Assembly: GCA_947034885.2 (NCBI GenBank)
Contig: OX344754.2
Coordinates: 62,001 to 126,000, forward strand
Direction: 5' to 3'
DNA: 64,000 nucleotides
DNA from: Thuidium tamariscinum
Taxonomy: Eukaryota; Streptophyta; Bryopsida; Hypnales; Thuidiaceae
Shown: one piece after another, positions 46,051 through 59,298 of the stretch
Layout of the letters: each line of letters begins with the position of its first letter
Numbering within the stretch: position 1 is the first letter of the stretch
Program-made: the position numbers and the translations under genes
Notes under the pieces: model-generated
Databases searched by the model: none
What the model was told of the DNA's origin: nothing
What the model saw: the letters and a program-made list of their open reading frames with translations, nothing else

Positions 46051-46924
46051 TTTTCAGTGAAATAGAAAGTACAACGTTTAAAATTTAGAGGTCTGACTTC
46101 CTTTTTTGCACTTCTAAGTCTTCCTTCATATTTCATTATTTACAATGAAGCAAAAATTATTGGATGGGGGTATTTGCTCTCCACATTCTAGCAAAGGCGT
46201 GGTTCGTTGAAATCCATGTTGTACAAAGCAACCCTCTTTTAATTGCAACACCAACCTAACATTTCTAATCTTCAATCGAAGTTTGAAGTAGACAAATGTT
46301 GCATCGAGGACTACCTCACTCACAGTGGTACCTTCCCTAGTATTCCAGGGAAATTAGTACCCCATAATCTTCGGCATATCCTGTTTGGAACACCGCAAAG
46401 GAAGATGGACATGGATATTGTGCCATCTCAATCTGACAACAAAAAACAAAGACAGCAAAGACATGGACCTCTCAGATTTCTCCAATGACGAAGGGGACTA
46501 CAGACTAAGAAACACTCTTAGGATGAAGAAGGCAGAGATCGTGGCGAATGTCCATGGTCCTTTGAAGGTATGTAGTACAAGAAAATGGGCGTAATTACTA
46601 TTTGTAATGAGAAGTTGGCATAATTGACGATGAAGAAATAATTGGGGTGTGCCTTCACTACCCTATTGTTTTCCACATCTATAAAATCATGCATCACATC
46701 ATGTACAGAAATGTTTTGACGACAGAGGGCAATACATGGGAGGCTTCGTTTTCCAAATTCCTCACTCTTCTGAAAGAAAGGAATTCCAAGGTAGCTACAT
46801 TCATATCTTTGAACTCGGATTTCCCAACCTCCATTCTCTGGCCATGCACACTTTTGACCAACCAGTGTAGTTTTGGTCAAATTCCCAGTGCCGTACTGTT
46901 TCGACAACTTTGAAGTCTAAACTA
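46051..46924. other. Spacer before the Ty3 fragment
   Basis: AT-rich. A 129-codon minus-strand frame (46,907-46,518) with CSYLGIPFFQKSEEFGKRSL is open but has no recognised domain. 46,440-46,560 has a plus-strand frame beginning QRHGPLRFLQ without support. No gene is called. Confidence 0.35.
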
Positions 46925-49322
46925 CTTTGATTCGTAGTTAGCCAAGCGCAAACTTTTATGGAGAACCTTCAAAAAGGGAAAGCTCAAATCAACGTCTCGA
47001 CCATAGATACGGAATTTGATTGGACCGGAAGGAGACAGAAGGCCTTCGAAGATCTGAAGACTCAGTTGGCTAAAGTACCAATCCTCTCCGTTCCGGATTG
47101 GACCAAAGAGTTCCATGTTACAATCGATGCATTTGGATGGTGTTTAGGAGCAATTCTGTGGCAGCACGATATGGAAAAACGAGAAAATCCAATTTACTAC
47201 GCCAGCAGACAGATGAGTGTGGCGGAGCGGAACTACACCACCACAGAACGAGAAGCGCTGGCAGTGGTATATTCTTGCAAGAAGTTCCGACACTATTTAC
47301 TGGGATACAAGGTAATTTTTCACACAGATCACGATTCATTGAAGTACCTTGTAAACAAACCGGATTTGTTAGGTCGGATTGCTAGATGGATTCTACTACT
47401 ACAAGAATTTAATTATGAGGTAGTAGTAAAATACGGAAAGGCAAATGTAAATGCGGATTACCTGTCAAGAGAGAGAGGACAGAAATCCGTAGCGAATATA
47501 TCCGCTGAGTTTCCGGATGAGTTCCCGGATATTCTAGGAGATCCGGTTGTAGCAGAAATCTCGGATTCTCCAGTCTTTCACCTTAGCCAGGAGTCTACTT
47601 CCGAGTATCAAGATATTATCCAATACTTGATGACGGCTAGATATCCGGAACATATGGGCAGAGAGGAGAAAGAGATATTTCAAAGAAAAGTAGCTCCCTA
47701 TACGTTAATCAAAAGAGTGCTTTTCAGATTAGGGCCAGATGACATTCTCAGAAGATGCTTAGAGCTCCCCGAACGGAAGAAGGTAATCAGAGCCCTCTAT
47801 AGTGGAAGTTCAGGAGGACACTTAGCCGTGTTAAGTACGGTGAACTGGATCCGGACAGCCGGATACTGGTGGCCATACTTACACAGGGATGTCAAAAACT
47901 ATGTTCGGAGCTGTGATCAGTGTCAACAAACAGGAGCACCGTCCTTCCGGAACCACTGGCCGCTTACTCCTATTATTCTCCTAGCACCATTTGAGAAATG
48001 GAGAATAGATTTTATTGGACCAATTTTTCCGGTCAGTTCAAGGAAGAAGAGGTACATTATTTTAGCCACAGATTATGCTACCAAGTGGGTAGAGGCCAAA
48101 GCGACCCGAAAGAACGATGCAGAAACTTCAGCAAATTTTCTGTTTGAAGAAATCCTTATGCGTTTTGGACACCCTTTAGAGCTGGTCAGTGACCGAGGAA
48201 CATACTTCCTCAACGATGTTATCGCGGACCTGACGGACAAGTATCTTATCAAACACCGGAAGACGACTCCCTACAATCCAAAGGCGAACGGATTGACGGA
48301 ACGGGCAAACGGGATCGTTGGAAAAATCTTGAATAAGATGGTTTCCGCTCACAAGACGGATTGGGACCGGAAACTTCCTTCGGCAGTTCACGCTTATAAC
48401 ACGACGGAGAAAACCACAACCGGAAAGACCCCGTATTTTCTAGTATTTGGTCAAGAGGCAGTTCATGGTATAGAGCTAGAAGTGGAGACATTTCAGATTA
48501 TGGCGAACCGGCATGCACGATCCGGATTGGATACTTTTCCACGACTGCTCGCTATTGAAGAATTGGAAGAAATCCGGAATGCAACGTTAGAGCAGACATT
48601 GGGAGTACAGAACAAACGAAAGGAGAATTTTGACCGGAAGCTTCCAGCGGATCACGGAATCCGGGAAGGAGGACTAGTTCTTCTCTATGATAATCGACAT
48701 CAAGACTTTCCAAGAAAGCTGCATACAAGATGGATGGGACCGTTTCGAGTCGTCCAAGTCCATGATAACGGATCACTACAACTTCAAAATTTGCAGGGGC
48801 AATGGCTTGACACGAGAGTGAACGGGTCAAGGGTGAAGAAGTACAACGAAGCTTCTTCATCAGAAGAGAACTGATAATGTTCGCGAGGACGCTCACAGAT
48901 GAGGAAGGGATAATGTCGCAACCTAAATTTTCAATTTTCTTAAGTTACCTAAAAATTGGAACGGAAGTTGAAGACTTAACGACTGGATCCGGTTATAGGA
49001 CTAAGGGGTGTCAGAAATAAATGTTGAAAATGCGATAGTGTCCCAACTGGATTATTATCCAGTTTGAAAAGACGAACGGATTTGGAAGTTAACAGGATTA
49101 GGATTGACCGGAAAGGAAAGAAGCCGGAATAGGTTTAGACTAGGTTAGGGTAAAGCCGGGTCATAATGACTTCCCAGGGAGATCAAAGTCTATAAAAGGG
49201 CCAGCCTTTTCTGTTGCTCCCCTTTTCATTCCTGGAATCCTGGAGCGCTGCGGGTATATCTGTGAGAGTATGGTGTGCAGGTGCTATCGTACGCGTAGTT
49301 AGCCGTAAGTATCCTTACAACA
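46925..49322 (+). mobile_element. Ty3/gypsy LTR retrotransposon, 3' half
   Basis: This fossil is missing its 5' half. A 638-codon frame (46,958-48,874) holds, in order, the RT end, RNase H (IDAFGWCLGAILWQ, IYYASRQMSVAERNYTTTER, FHTDHDSLKYLV), the H2C2 integrase zinc site (about 47,800-47,930; HLAVLSTVNWIRTAGYWWPY, YVRSCDQC), the DDE integrase core (WRIDFIGPIF, LVSDRGTYFLNDV, NPKANGLTERANGIVGK) and a short integrase tail without an obvious chromodomain. It is followed by a spacer and a 3' LTR. The remaining frame looks whole. No gag, protease or full RT is present on this strand upstream, so the copy is 5'-truncated. The long open frame suggests moderate or young age. Confidence 0.9.
49009..49322 (+). 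repeat. 3' LTR of the Ty3/gypsy fragment
   Basis: It starts TGTCAGAAATAAATG after a purine stretch (CTAAGGGG) and contains a TATA box (TCTATAAAAGGGCC near 49,190). It ends about TATCCTTACAACA, with TG...CA ends and a length of about 314 bp. A fragment of the same end (CCGTAAGTATCCTTACAACA) recurs at 53,358-53,377. Confidence 0.6.
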
Positions 49323-52300
49323 AGAAAATGTTGCAAGACGACACGAATTATTGTCCTAGGGACTCTGAGTGCTGGTACTTTGCTATAGATTACTCGGATT
49401 TACCCAAAACAACCCCAAGACATCACTTTCCGTCCTCTATCCGGAAACTCAAACCGTTCCGGATTTACCACTTTCTGGAAATAATCCGGAACTCTCTTCC
49501 CCACTCTTTACTACTAATCCGGTATGGTATTCCCCTGTTTTACCCTCAGGGTGCCCTGTCTTGCTCTTTAGAGGGGTGGGGACACACCACTCGTTCTTCT
49601 GACTCTCTCTACTAACCAAAACACAAAATTACATTCTCCCAATGATTCTTAGAAGTAGTAGCCGGAACCAGAACAACTCTCACAACTATCTAGGTAGCTA
49701 ATCTGGATGGTAGGTCACTCAGAGTTACCCGGAACTTACCCACTACCACGACAGATCTAGATCTTCAGGACTATGGACTTAGGACTCATAATGATTTGAA
49801 TAGACGGTTTCTTCGTTTGAGTGACCTTCCGGCCATAGGGCGGTATATTCCTTAGGCGGATGCTCTACCCCGCACGGACTCCCTCCTGGATCCGGACTTG
49901 CGTTCCTTCCCTACTTATCCTGGAGTTCTACCTCAGTAGTTTAAAGGTTTAGCACTCTATCCCACTTAGTCACCTATCCAGACTTACCATGAAAACCCGA
50001 AATTTCCAACAGACCCTGAGAGAGCCCAGATCCGGATTCCTCCTTGTCCCTTCTCTCCTTTCACCAACCTAGACCACAAAGCACTTGAAAACAACACCTG
50101 ACTCCCCGGTTAAACCGCATAAATTGAAGCCAAGTTCTCAGTGCTTAGAGACTGAAGTCAAATTAAGGGAAAATCCCAAAAACTAAAACACAATGAAGAT
50201 CAAAACAACAAGGATGGAATGAAAGGCAACAGCCTGCCCTCCAGCTAAAATACCACCCTCAAAATCAAAAGCGGCCCAACCGGAAATCCCGGGGGCCAAT
50301 CAAAAACCAGGCCGAGATACCCGGTCAGAATCCTAATCTATCCCTAAAAATCCGGAACCGAGCCCACGCTTTGGAATCCCGTTCCGGAACCAAAAATCTA
50401 ACCTACCTAGTCTTCCTAGGCTTCTTCGCACTGCTCCCACTTAATGGCACCTTGGGTCTTGGAGGAGGTTTCCTCGGTGTCGTTTTGGCCGCGGACCGAA
50501 TCTGGATGTGCCGTTTCGGTGGAGAGTCCTCCTCAGATTTTGTCTCGGTCCGATACTCTTCCTCTCCAGAGGAGAGGTCCACCTTCTCCGGATCCAAGGG
50601 AGGCGCTTCTCCTAAGTCGATCTGGATCTTGGTTTGCTGCGGGGACGGCTGCCTCATGTACTCGAACTGCTCCGGATGTTGTCGTGCTGGGTTGGACTGC
50701 AGCTCCCACCGATTCGACAAGTCGCTACGCACTGGTCCGGTTCCCCTTCTTGTACCTCTCTCGGAACCAGAGCTTCCGGCAGGAAAGACAGGGCGTGTTC
50801 CGGACGAGAGAGGGGGTTTCTACTGTCTGCCTGGTATCACTATCTCTCTGAAATCCGGAACCGGGATCTTCGTGGCTTCCGGAATCGGTAGTGGTCGAGC
50901 AAGCAACGACCCTAGCCCTCCCTCCGATGTGGATGCCGGAACCTCCTTCGGTTTCACCGGAGTCTTCATAAAAGTTTCCACATCCGGAAACTGAGAGTAG
51001 TCGATCATTCGGTCCACATCGACACGTTCCACCAAAGTCTTCATTTCCCTAAGGGTTGCGTCCATCCGTGCCTGAAAATCGACAATGACCATAACCACCT
51101 TGGACCCGGCAATATGGCCCTCACTTACCAGTTGAGTATTGTATAAGTTGGTCTTCACCGCTGCCTCAGCCGGTTGGCTGAGCAGTCCGCTGAGATCCCA
51201 GACCAACTTCATTGCCTCCTTCTCCCTCTCGTGAGCGGCTCGTCCTTCTCCTTCCGCCCAGTCGACTCGGGCCTACAACTCGTTCCGGACTTTCTCCAGT
51301 TCTCGAATCTCCTTGTCCTTCTCAACCAAAACTTCCGGTCTTGCCATCTTCCGGATTGCGTCGCTCAATTCGTTTGGTGGTACCTGGAGTTCTATTGCAA
51401 GCCCATCCAGATATGCTACTATGCTTTGGTGATGACCTTGGAGACGCTGCAGCCATCGCACCCCTTCCTCGAACAGGTTCTCCGGTTTCGGTTGAGCTTC
51501 CGGCTGCACTTCCGGCCTCGATGGTTCTCCTCGCGCCAGGGGGTCAGTTGTCTTCCGTTTCGGGTTGTGGCCCTTCCGCTCAACTGGTACTTCCTCTTGT
51601 GCCTCCTCCTGAGTTTCCGCTTGCGCCTCCTCCTCAGCTTCTTCCGGAATCTTCTCGGCCTCCAGCTCATGGGTGAAACTGTACTTCAGGATGTTAAATC
51701 CTACATCGTACGCTATCACCTCCTCTGCGGTCAATACGTCGTGCTTCTTGTACAGGTGGAAGAGATACGGGCTGATCGCGGATACCTTTCCGGGTCCGAC
51801 ATGCTCCACCATCTTTCCGACCAAGTAGTTCAGGCACTTCCCCCAGTGCACCGGCCGGTCCTCCAATGCTCCAAAGATGGTGTTGGCCACCTGAGCCGTA
51901 ACCCTGGTTGGCTTTTCCGGGTACAGAATAGGGATAAGGAACTCTAGCAAACGCTCATGCCTCTCATCCACACAGTCACTCGTAGCATACCCCTCCTTGT
52001 TGTGAGCCGAATTCCGGAACTTCCCCTTAATATATTTCTCTCCTCTTCCGGCAAACCCTAGTCCGGTCAGCGGACAATTATACACCTTTGCCCACATGTC
52101 GTCCGACCACGATTTGGGTTGTGCTCTAACTGTGAGTTGGAATTGGTTAGACGGTCCGTCCTTCAAGTCTTGCACCATCTCCTCGCTCTTCACGGTCCAC
52201 GGCCGATCCAGAAACCCTAGACACCCCATCTGCATCAAATCTTCCTCTAGCATCCGGCGGTGTACCGGATCTCTTGGAATCACGGCTCCTACGACTACTG

Positions 52301-52467
52301 CCCTGGGTAACGGAACCCGCGGAGCATCCTCCCCCGTCGCCTCCATCAGGTACCGACACAAGAATACCAACGCAGCACCTATCTTAGTGATCCGCCCTAA
52401 CGCGATTACTATCTCACCACTCTTTCTATCAACTATGCGCGGAGGAAAGAAGACAACCTGCAAATGA
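49323..52467 (-). mobile_element. Gag-like LTR-type module, copy 1
   Basis: This is a minus-strand gag-like gene starting at ATG 52,463. The domain begins near VIPRDPVHRRMLEEDLMQMG and continues with WAKVYNCPLTGLGFAGRGEK and TRVTAQVANTIFGALEDRPV, then a Glu/Gln-rich linker and helical and Pro-rich tails towards 50,400. It resembles the putative plant transposon protein domain. 49,323-50,400 is non-coding element sequence. Most of it recurs at 53,341-56,264. No protease, RT or integrase is associated with it on this strand, so the module is probably non-autonomous. It is broken, with a small number of breaks. Confidence 0.7.
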
Positions 52468-52868
52468 GGGAAATGAGGGTGGCGGCGGGTTTAAGTACTG
52501 CCGGGACGCCGCCAGCTCCCATCGGGGAACGTTTAGGGTTTCCGTTCCCGCCGCCAAAAAACCCTAATTATAGTTTTCCGAAAAGAGTTTCCGTCTGCAC
52601 CCAAATTCCTATTTCCGGTTCGGCTTTCCGGATCTAAATCCATTTTTGTGTTTAGATAATCCGGAACCACCCGGATTATTATTAAAAACAAAAAATCTGC
52701 CCTAATATTTCCTCATAACACTCTAACCTACTCCAAATCCGGATCTACGTGCTCCCACAGGTGTTGTATGTTTTGAGAATGCAAGTGTGTTTGCGAGCGC
52801 TTGACGCACTTGCAGAAGAGTTGTAGCCTTCCGGTTGAGACCGGAAGAGGCGGGATTGAATTTGTGCG
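52468..52868. other. Upstream side of gag-like module, CCGGA-rich
   Basis: Non-coding sequence upstream of the minus-strand gag-like start and of the plus-strand gag-like fragment. It contains several TTCCGG and TCCGGA words and an AT-rich patch at 52,670-52,710. The border between the two elements lies somewhere here; no terminal repeat was identified. Confidence 0.4.
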
Positions 52869-53340
52869 TTGCAGGAAGAGAGAGGTACTTGCAGGAAGTA
52901 CCCTGTCCGGTTGAGATTGGGTAGGAAAGAAGCGAGTGACCGGGAAGAACGGGACATGCAGCTAGGAGTGAGTGAGGTAGCATCGGTGAGGAACCGGTTC
53001 TTTTTGCCTACCTGTGCCATGACTAGACGGAAGAACAAAGCTTCCACCTCCACTGCAACAAAGTTACGTATTCGCAAAGTCAATCCGGTTATACCGACTG
53101 ACGCACAAGCCAAGGTCCACCTAATGGAGGATCTTGACAAAATGGGGTTATCCGGATTGACGGATAAGCCCTGGGGTTTCAAAGATGAGAGCGTGATCAA
53201 GGAGCTGTCAGGCCGGTTATCTAACTAGTTTGAACGCACCTTTCGTGGAATTCCGGGTGAGTGGACGGAAGAAATGTGGAGGAAGACTTACAATTTACGG
53301 GAAGGAGGATTATCCCTCATGAGCCGGAGGGACGAGTTCT
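52869..53340 (+). mobile_element. Gag-like N-terminal fragment, opposite orientation
   Basis: On the plus strand a basic start (MTRRKNKASTSTATKLRIRK) leads into LMEDLDKMGLSGLTDKPWGF and EWTEEMWRKTYNLREGGLSL, which parallel the start of the gag-like proteins at 264-1 and 52,463 on the minus strand. It is a diverged relative cut off where copy 2 of the module begins. It is a broken fossil, older than the module that interrupts it. Confidence 0.6.
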
Positions 53341-56264
53341 GTCGTACGTGCAGATAGCCGTAAGTATCCTTACAACACGAAAATGATGCAAGACGACACG
53401 AATTATCGTCCCAGGGACTCTGAGTGCTGGTACTTTGCTATAGATTACCCGGATTTACCCAAAACAACCCCAAGACATCACTTTCCGTCCTCTATCCGGA
53501 AACTCACTTCGTTCCGGAATTACCTCTTTCCGGAAATAATCCGGAACTCTCTTCCCCACTCTTTACTACTAATCCAGTTTGGTATTCCCCTGTTTTACCC
53601 TCAGGGTGCCCTATCTTGCTCTTTAGAGGGGTAGGGACACACCACTCGTTCTTCTGACTCTTTCTACTCACCAAAACACAAAGTTACATTCTCCCAATGA
53701 TTCTTAGAAGTAGTAGCCGGAACCAGAACAACCCTCACAACTATCCAGGTAGCTAATCCGGATGGCAGGTCACTCAGAGTTACCTGGAACTTACCCACTA
53801 CAACGACAGATCTAGATCTTTCAGACTGTGGACTTAGGACTCAGAATGGTTTGAATAGACGGTTTCTTCGTTTGAGTGACCTTCCGGCCATAGGGCGGTA
53901 TATTCCTCAGGCGGACGCTCTACCCCGCACGGACTCCTTCCTGGATCCGGACTTGTGTTCCTTCCCTACTTATCCTGGAGTTCTACCTCAGTAGTTTAAA
54001 GGTTTAGCACTCTATCTCACTTAGTTACCTATCCAGACTTACCATGAAAACCCGAAATACCCAACAGACCTGAGAGACCCTAGATCCAGATTCCTCCTTG
54101 TCCCCTCACTTTTCTCCTTAACACAAATCCCAAGACACTTTGAAACACTCAACACACGTAGTCGCACATACCACACAAAGTCTGGAATCTCAATGACCCA
54201 AAAGCCTGATCTCAGATTAAAGGAAGGTATCTGAAAAGCGTAAACAACTACAAGTCAAAACAACAAGGGTGGAATGAAAGGCAACAGCCTGCCCTCCAGC
54301 TAAAATACCACCCACAAAATCAAAAGCGGCCTAGCCGGAAATCCCGGGAGCCAATCAAAAACCAGGCCGAGATACCCGGTTGGAACCCTAATCTACCCCT
54401 AAAAATCCGGAACCGGGCCCACGCTTGGAATCCCGTTCCGGAACCAAAAATCTAACCTACCTAGCCTTCCTAGGCTTCTTCGCACTGCTCCCACTTGTTG
54501 GCACCTTGGGTCTCGGAGGAGGTTTCCTTGGTGTCGTTTTGGCCGCGGACCGAGTCTAGATGTGCCGTTTCGGTGGAGAGTCATCCTCAGAGTCCGTCTC
54601 GGTCCGGTACTCCTTCTCTCCAGAGGAGAGATTCACCTTCTCCAGATCTGAGGGGAATGCTTCTCCTAAGTCGATCCGGATCTTGGTTTGTTGTGGGGAT
54701 GGCTGCCTCATGTGCTCGAACTGCTGCGGGTGTTGTCATGCTGGGTTGGACTGCAGCTCCCACCGATTCGATAAGTCGCTACGCACTGGTCCAGTACCCC
54801 TTCCTGTACCTCTCCCGGAACGAGAACTTCCGGCAGGGAAGACAGGACGTGTTCCGGATGAGAGAGGGGGTTTCTGCTGTCCACTTGGTACCACTATCTC
54901 CCTGAAATCCGGAACCTGGATCTTCGTGGCTTCCGGAACAGGTAGTGGTCAAGCAAGCAACGACCCCAGTCCTCCTTCCGATGTGGATGCCGGAACCTCC
55001 TTAGGTTTGACTGGAGTCTTCATGAAGGTTTCCACATCCGGAAACTGAGAGTAATCAATCATCCGGTCCGGATCAACGCGTTCCACCAAGGTCCTCATTT
55101 CCCTAAGGGTTGCGCCTGAAAATCCACAATGACCATAACCACCTTGGATCCGACAATATGGCCCTCACTTACCAGTTGGGTGTTGTACAAGTTTGTCTTC
55201 ACCGCCGCCTCGGCCGGTTGGCTGAGCAATCCGCTGAGGTCCCAGACTAATTTCATAGCCTCCTTCTCCCTTTCGTGAGCGGCTCATCCTTCTCCTTCCG
55301 CCCAGTCGACTCGGGCCTGCAGCTCGTTCCGGACTTTCTCCAGTTCTCAAATCTCCTTGTCCTTCTCAGCCAAAACTTCCGGTCTTGCCATCTTCTGGAT
55401 TGCGTCGCTCAGTTCGTTTGGTGGTACCCGGAGTTCTGCTGCAAGCCCATCCAGATATGCTACTATGCTTTGGTGATGACCTTGGAGACACTGCAGCCAT
55501 CGCACCCCTTCCTCGAACAGGTCCTCCGGTTCCGGTTGGGCTTTCGTCTGCACTTCCGGCCTCGGTGGTTCTCCTCGCGCCAGGGGGTCAGTTGTCTTCT
55601 GTTTCGGATTGTGGCCCTTCCGCTCAGCTGGTGCTTCCTCTTGGGCCTCCTCTTGAGTTTTCGCTTGCGCCTCCTCTTCTGTCTCTTCTGGAATCTTCTC
55701 TACCTCCAACTCATGGGTGAAACTGTACTTCAAGATATTAAATCCTACATCGTACGCAATCACCTCCTCTGCGGTCAGCACGTCGTGTTTCTTGTACAGG
55801 TGGAAGAGATACGGGCTGACCGCGGATACCTTTCCGGGTCCGACATGTTCCACCATCTTTCCGACCAGGTAGTTGAGGCATTTGCCCCAGTGCACCGGCC
55901 GGTCCTCCAACGCTCCGAAGATGGTGTTGGCCACCTGAGCCGTAACCCTGGTTGGCTTTTCCGGGTAGAGAATGGGGATAAGTAACTCTAGCAAACGCTC
56001 ATGCCTCTCATCCACATAGTCACTAGTAGCATACCCCTCCTTATTGTGAGCCGGATTTCGGAACTTCCCCTTAATGTATTTCTCTCTTCTTCCGGCAAAC
56101 CCTAATCCGGTCAGCGGACAATTATACACTTTCGCCCACATGTCGTCCGACCACGATCCGGTTTGTGCTCTAACTGTCAACTGGAATTGGTTGGACGGTC
56201 CGTCTTTCAACTCCTGCACCATCTCCTCGCTCTTCACTATCCATGGCCGATCCAGAAACCCTAG
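53341..56264 (-). mobile_element. Gag-like LTR-type module, copy 2
   Basis: This near-duplicate of copy 1 is colinear with it over almost 3 kb; the first ~90 bases differ at about four places by eye. The gag-like region on the minus strand spans 56,264 to about 54,400 (KVYNCPLTGLGFAGRREKYI, TQEEAQEEAPAERKG). Its 5' end is cut at 56,264, where an unrelated LTR-type end begins (TGTCGTAGCAC). It is broken, with a handful of breaks, and looks somewhat more decayed than copy 1. The similarity between copies suggests separate insertions of one active family or a local duplication. Confidence 0.7.
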
Positions 56265-57160
56265 TGTCGTAGCACAAATCCGTCTATAGGTGCTAATTTG
56301 ATGTTAACACCGTTCAAATGACTCGTGTATCGTTCCCACAGGATTTTACGTAGATTCCTCAAGATATCCGGAATAACAGGATGCGGAAAACAACCCCAAG
56401 ACAACAGTAACCGGATTCCTAACCAGAAACTTCCTCACAACATCCGCATTCTTGTAGATTGCCTTTCTCACCATTCACACATATCATACCACTCTCATAA
56501 CAACTTCCAAACAGGGAGGAGTGCCCAAACTCTGTACCTCTTCCGGATCCGATTTCCGGATCCAATCACTCAAGTAACCAATGAAGTTTAGCCTCTGTAT
56601 TAGAGGGGTCCGCGGTTGGCATTTAGGTAGGATGCGTTGAATCCTACCCTCCTCAGGATTATAGTGAGTGGAGTTCCACTAAAAGAGAAAAAATAACAAA
56701 AGACATAAAAGAAATAGGCTGCAAGTTCCTCCTCACAACTAATCCGGATTGCACTCCCAACTAGTAGGTCACTCAGGAAACCCCTACAAACCCCACATTA
56801 CTACAATGACAAACTCACCCAAACTCAATTCCTAAGGCAGATTCTAGGAGCCAGATAACTAGACGATCCTATCCGCATGATCCTCACTCACTTCCGGTTG
56901 TAGAAGGACCTCAACAACACATCAGTTGGCATATGCAAGCTCTCCTAGCTAATCACACCCAACCTACGAGCGGCTTTCCCTCACAGAAGTCTCCAAATGA
57001 CTAGCAACGAATAGATTTCCCTCCTAGTACACCAGTAGCCTCAACCAGATCACTTCAAAATTCCCGGAACCGAATTCAGACAAAGTCTGGGGGAGACACC
57101 TCATCCATTTACCTGCAAACCCAGCTACCTCGCACTATCCAATGGTTCTAGCATTGCATG
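56265..57160 (+). mobile_element. LTR-type element end (TGTCGTAGCAC family), fragment
   Basis: It begins TGTCGTAGCACAAATCC inside the gag-like module and shares with 62,286 onward the block GACTCGTGTATCGTTCCCA plus AGGATTT about 65-75 bp downstream. It runs non-coding to the CACTA end at 57,161. I read it as a solo or partial LTR-type insertion, later joined by the CACTA element. No coding domain is seen. It is an old fragment. Confidence 0.5.
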
Positions 57161-58061
57161 CACTATAAGAAACCACCGTTTTCTGTGATGTTAGCTTCGA
57201 ACAGAATCCGTTCTGTCTAGCACAGAAGCATCAATTAGAGAGGGACGTTTTTCTGCTAAATTTCTAGAGGTGTTCTGTAAGGCAAAGAAACGCTTCCATA
57301 AAGCACAGCTCCTGCCAATGAGGGTGCTGCTGTTCCAGTTGACACCTTTTGCTGTGTGCCTACGTTTTTTTATTGCGCTTCACTGAAAACGACTTTGGTG
57401 TTTCCTTCATTGTTTATCAAAGTACTGCATAATATTCTTTTTGCAGCACATATGGAAAGGTATTATCATATTATTCCTGACGATATAAGTTTTGGGTGAT
57501 ATTCTATATTGAGGTTCTTTGACATTTAGCGACACTTCATAGTGCACACTCTAAAGTTCTTTTTCATGCTCAATAGAGCTAAGGCATGTTCCGTCTTCGA
57601 CTCACTACAACCAACTCACACAATCGGTGCAATCAACATTGAATATTAAAAACGAATATGTTTTATTTATTTGTTATCGAAAGAGAATTTGTATGTTTAT
57701 TCTAGAAACATCATATTTTCATTGAATTCCCTTAAATAAATAGTTCATATATATTAATTCATCTATCTCTATTTAAAAACACATTTACATACACACACAC
57801 ATTTATATATATATATATAAATATTTTTTTAAATTTAATACATTAACATACCCCTTCGTATGAAGAATCAAATCCTTTTCAACTTTAGGCAGAAGTTCAT
57901 CTACATTGAAATGCTAGGTTTAAGGTGCTCCTACCTTTTCTACTCCTACGGATTGTGCTTAGAAGAAGACCAACCTTCTAATTCATACCTCCCAATACAA
58001 TGCTTTCTACTACCACTGCGTTTCTGTACTCAGAAATGTTGTATTCAACATCCTCCAATAT

Positions 58062-58934
58062 TCATAGAAACACTACTAGGGTGTACAGAAGTTGTCCACA
58101 CTGTTCCATTTCATTGTCATTGACATCCACTGTATTTCCAAAAATAGCACAAAATTGTTTGTGCTACATACTTCTCTACATTGACTCAGCCGATTCTTGC
58201 GGCGCTACTCTCTATTGGTTAGTTCCAATATACCGCCCACCTCTTGCTCGTGGAACGCGTACAGGTTCCACTTGCAGCAATGGTGGATGCAAACCAACAA
58301 AGTCCTCGTCATTTCCAACGTGCAACATGTTCTGCCTATTCGTTGCGTACAATGGATCGTTGCGTCTACCTCTGACATCTGTTCGACACACTATTTTCCA
58401 GCCACGTCTCTGAGTGTCATCAGAAAAAAATACTTGCTGACAATGCAAAGGAAATGCGAACGAACCCGCATGTACAACTCCATCCATATGGTTGAAGTTC
58501 GCCAACGTAAACCCATACTTGTCACGCACAATGTTCGGTGACCGTGCATCACGGGATGCCCGTACCCAATCACAAACCAAAACTGTTGTGCAATGGCTGC
58601 GGTAATCCAACTCTAATATTTCTTCGATGTAACCAACATAATCAGCTGTACTCTCCACAGGTCTTCCATTCCTGATACCCCACCGCAATTCTTGTGTGAA
58701 TGATGCGACCACACAGGAATCTCTTGTGACAAGAGCTCCTTCTGAACTGCGTACGCGAAAATGCACTCCATGACTATACATTTGACGATGTGACGTAGCG
58801 TTCCGCTGAGGTGGTACACTGTATTGAAGCACATCAGCGTCCACATGTTCACCATTACTTTGCGCTTGCATGATTTGCTCACGGAACCAATCTACGAATG
58901 ACGGCAATTCAACCAACTCCACTAGGTACCGCAT
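58062..58934 (-). CDS. CACTA DUF4216-type C-terminal domain
   Basis: The frame from 58,934 encodes VHFRVRSSEGALVTRDSCVV, then YVGYIEEILELDYRSHCTTV and DKYGFTLANFNHMD. This is the usual DUF4216 pattern (surface exposure of W/F, then a beta-rich 'VGxIxEIxELDY' segment) found at the end of tnp2 polyproteins in plants. The first stop is TAG at 58,212. The frame continues past it with two more TAG codons and ends in TGA at 58,064-58,062, giving a hydrophilic tail (NTVDVNDNEMEQCG). Whether the tail is translated depends on how TAG is read. The domain is thought to be part of the CACTA transposase; its biochemical role is unknown. Confidence 0.75.
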
Positions 58935-59298
58935 AGCGCCTGCTACATGTCAACGCCTACTTTGCAGACGATATGCCTCCCGCTCTTCCCATCTTCTTGT
59001 TTTCGCTGTGACATATTGTTTGACATGAACCATACATGCTTCTCAGTTCCGTACGCACCGACCTTGATATGCATGACACTCTTCTTCACTACCTTCTGAA
59101 GACTTCAATTGCCATCTTCTATATGAGTACAAAACAACTCCAATTAACAACACAGTTCAATCTACAGTGTACGTCGTCTGAAACAAGCGTTCGGTAATGT
59201 AGTGCTCAGGCTCTGAAGAACTCAAAAAAGAACAACCTCAACAACGAACTTTTCATGATCTCTTCTTCCAACAACAACACCACTGTTCACAACAATAC

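Noticed and set aside
51174-51947. 257-codon plus-strand frame opposite the gag-like gene
   Set aside because: It is an antisense shadow of the minus-strand gag-like frame, and its counterpart in module copy 2 behaves the same way.
57770-57850. TATATATA tract as a promoter
   Set aside because: It is a simple AT repeat within the CACTA subterminal region, and no transcript start is indicated.
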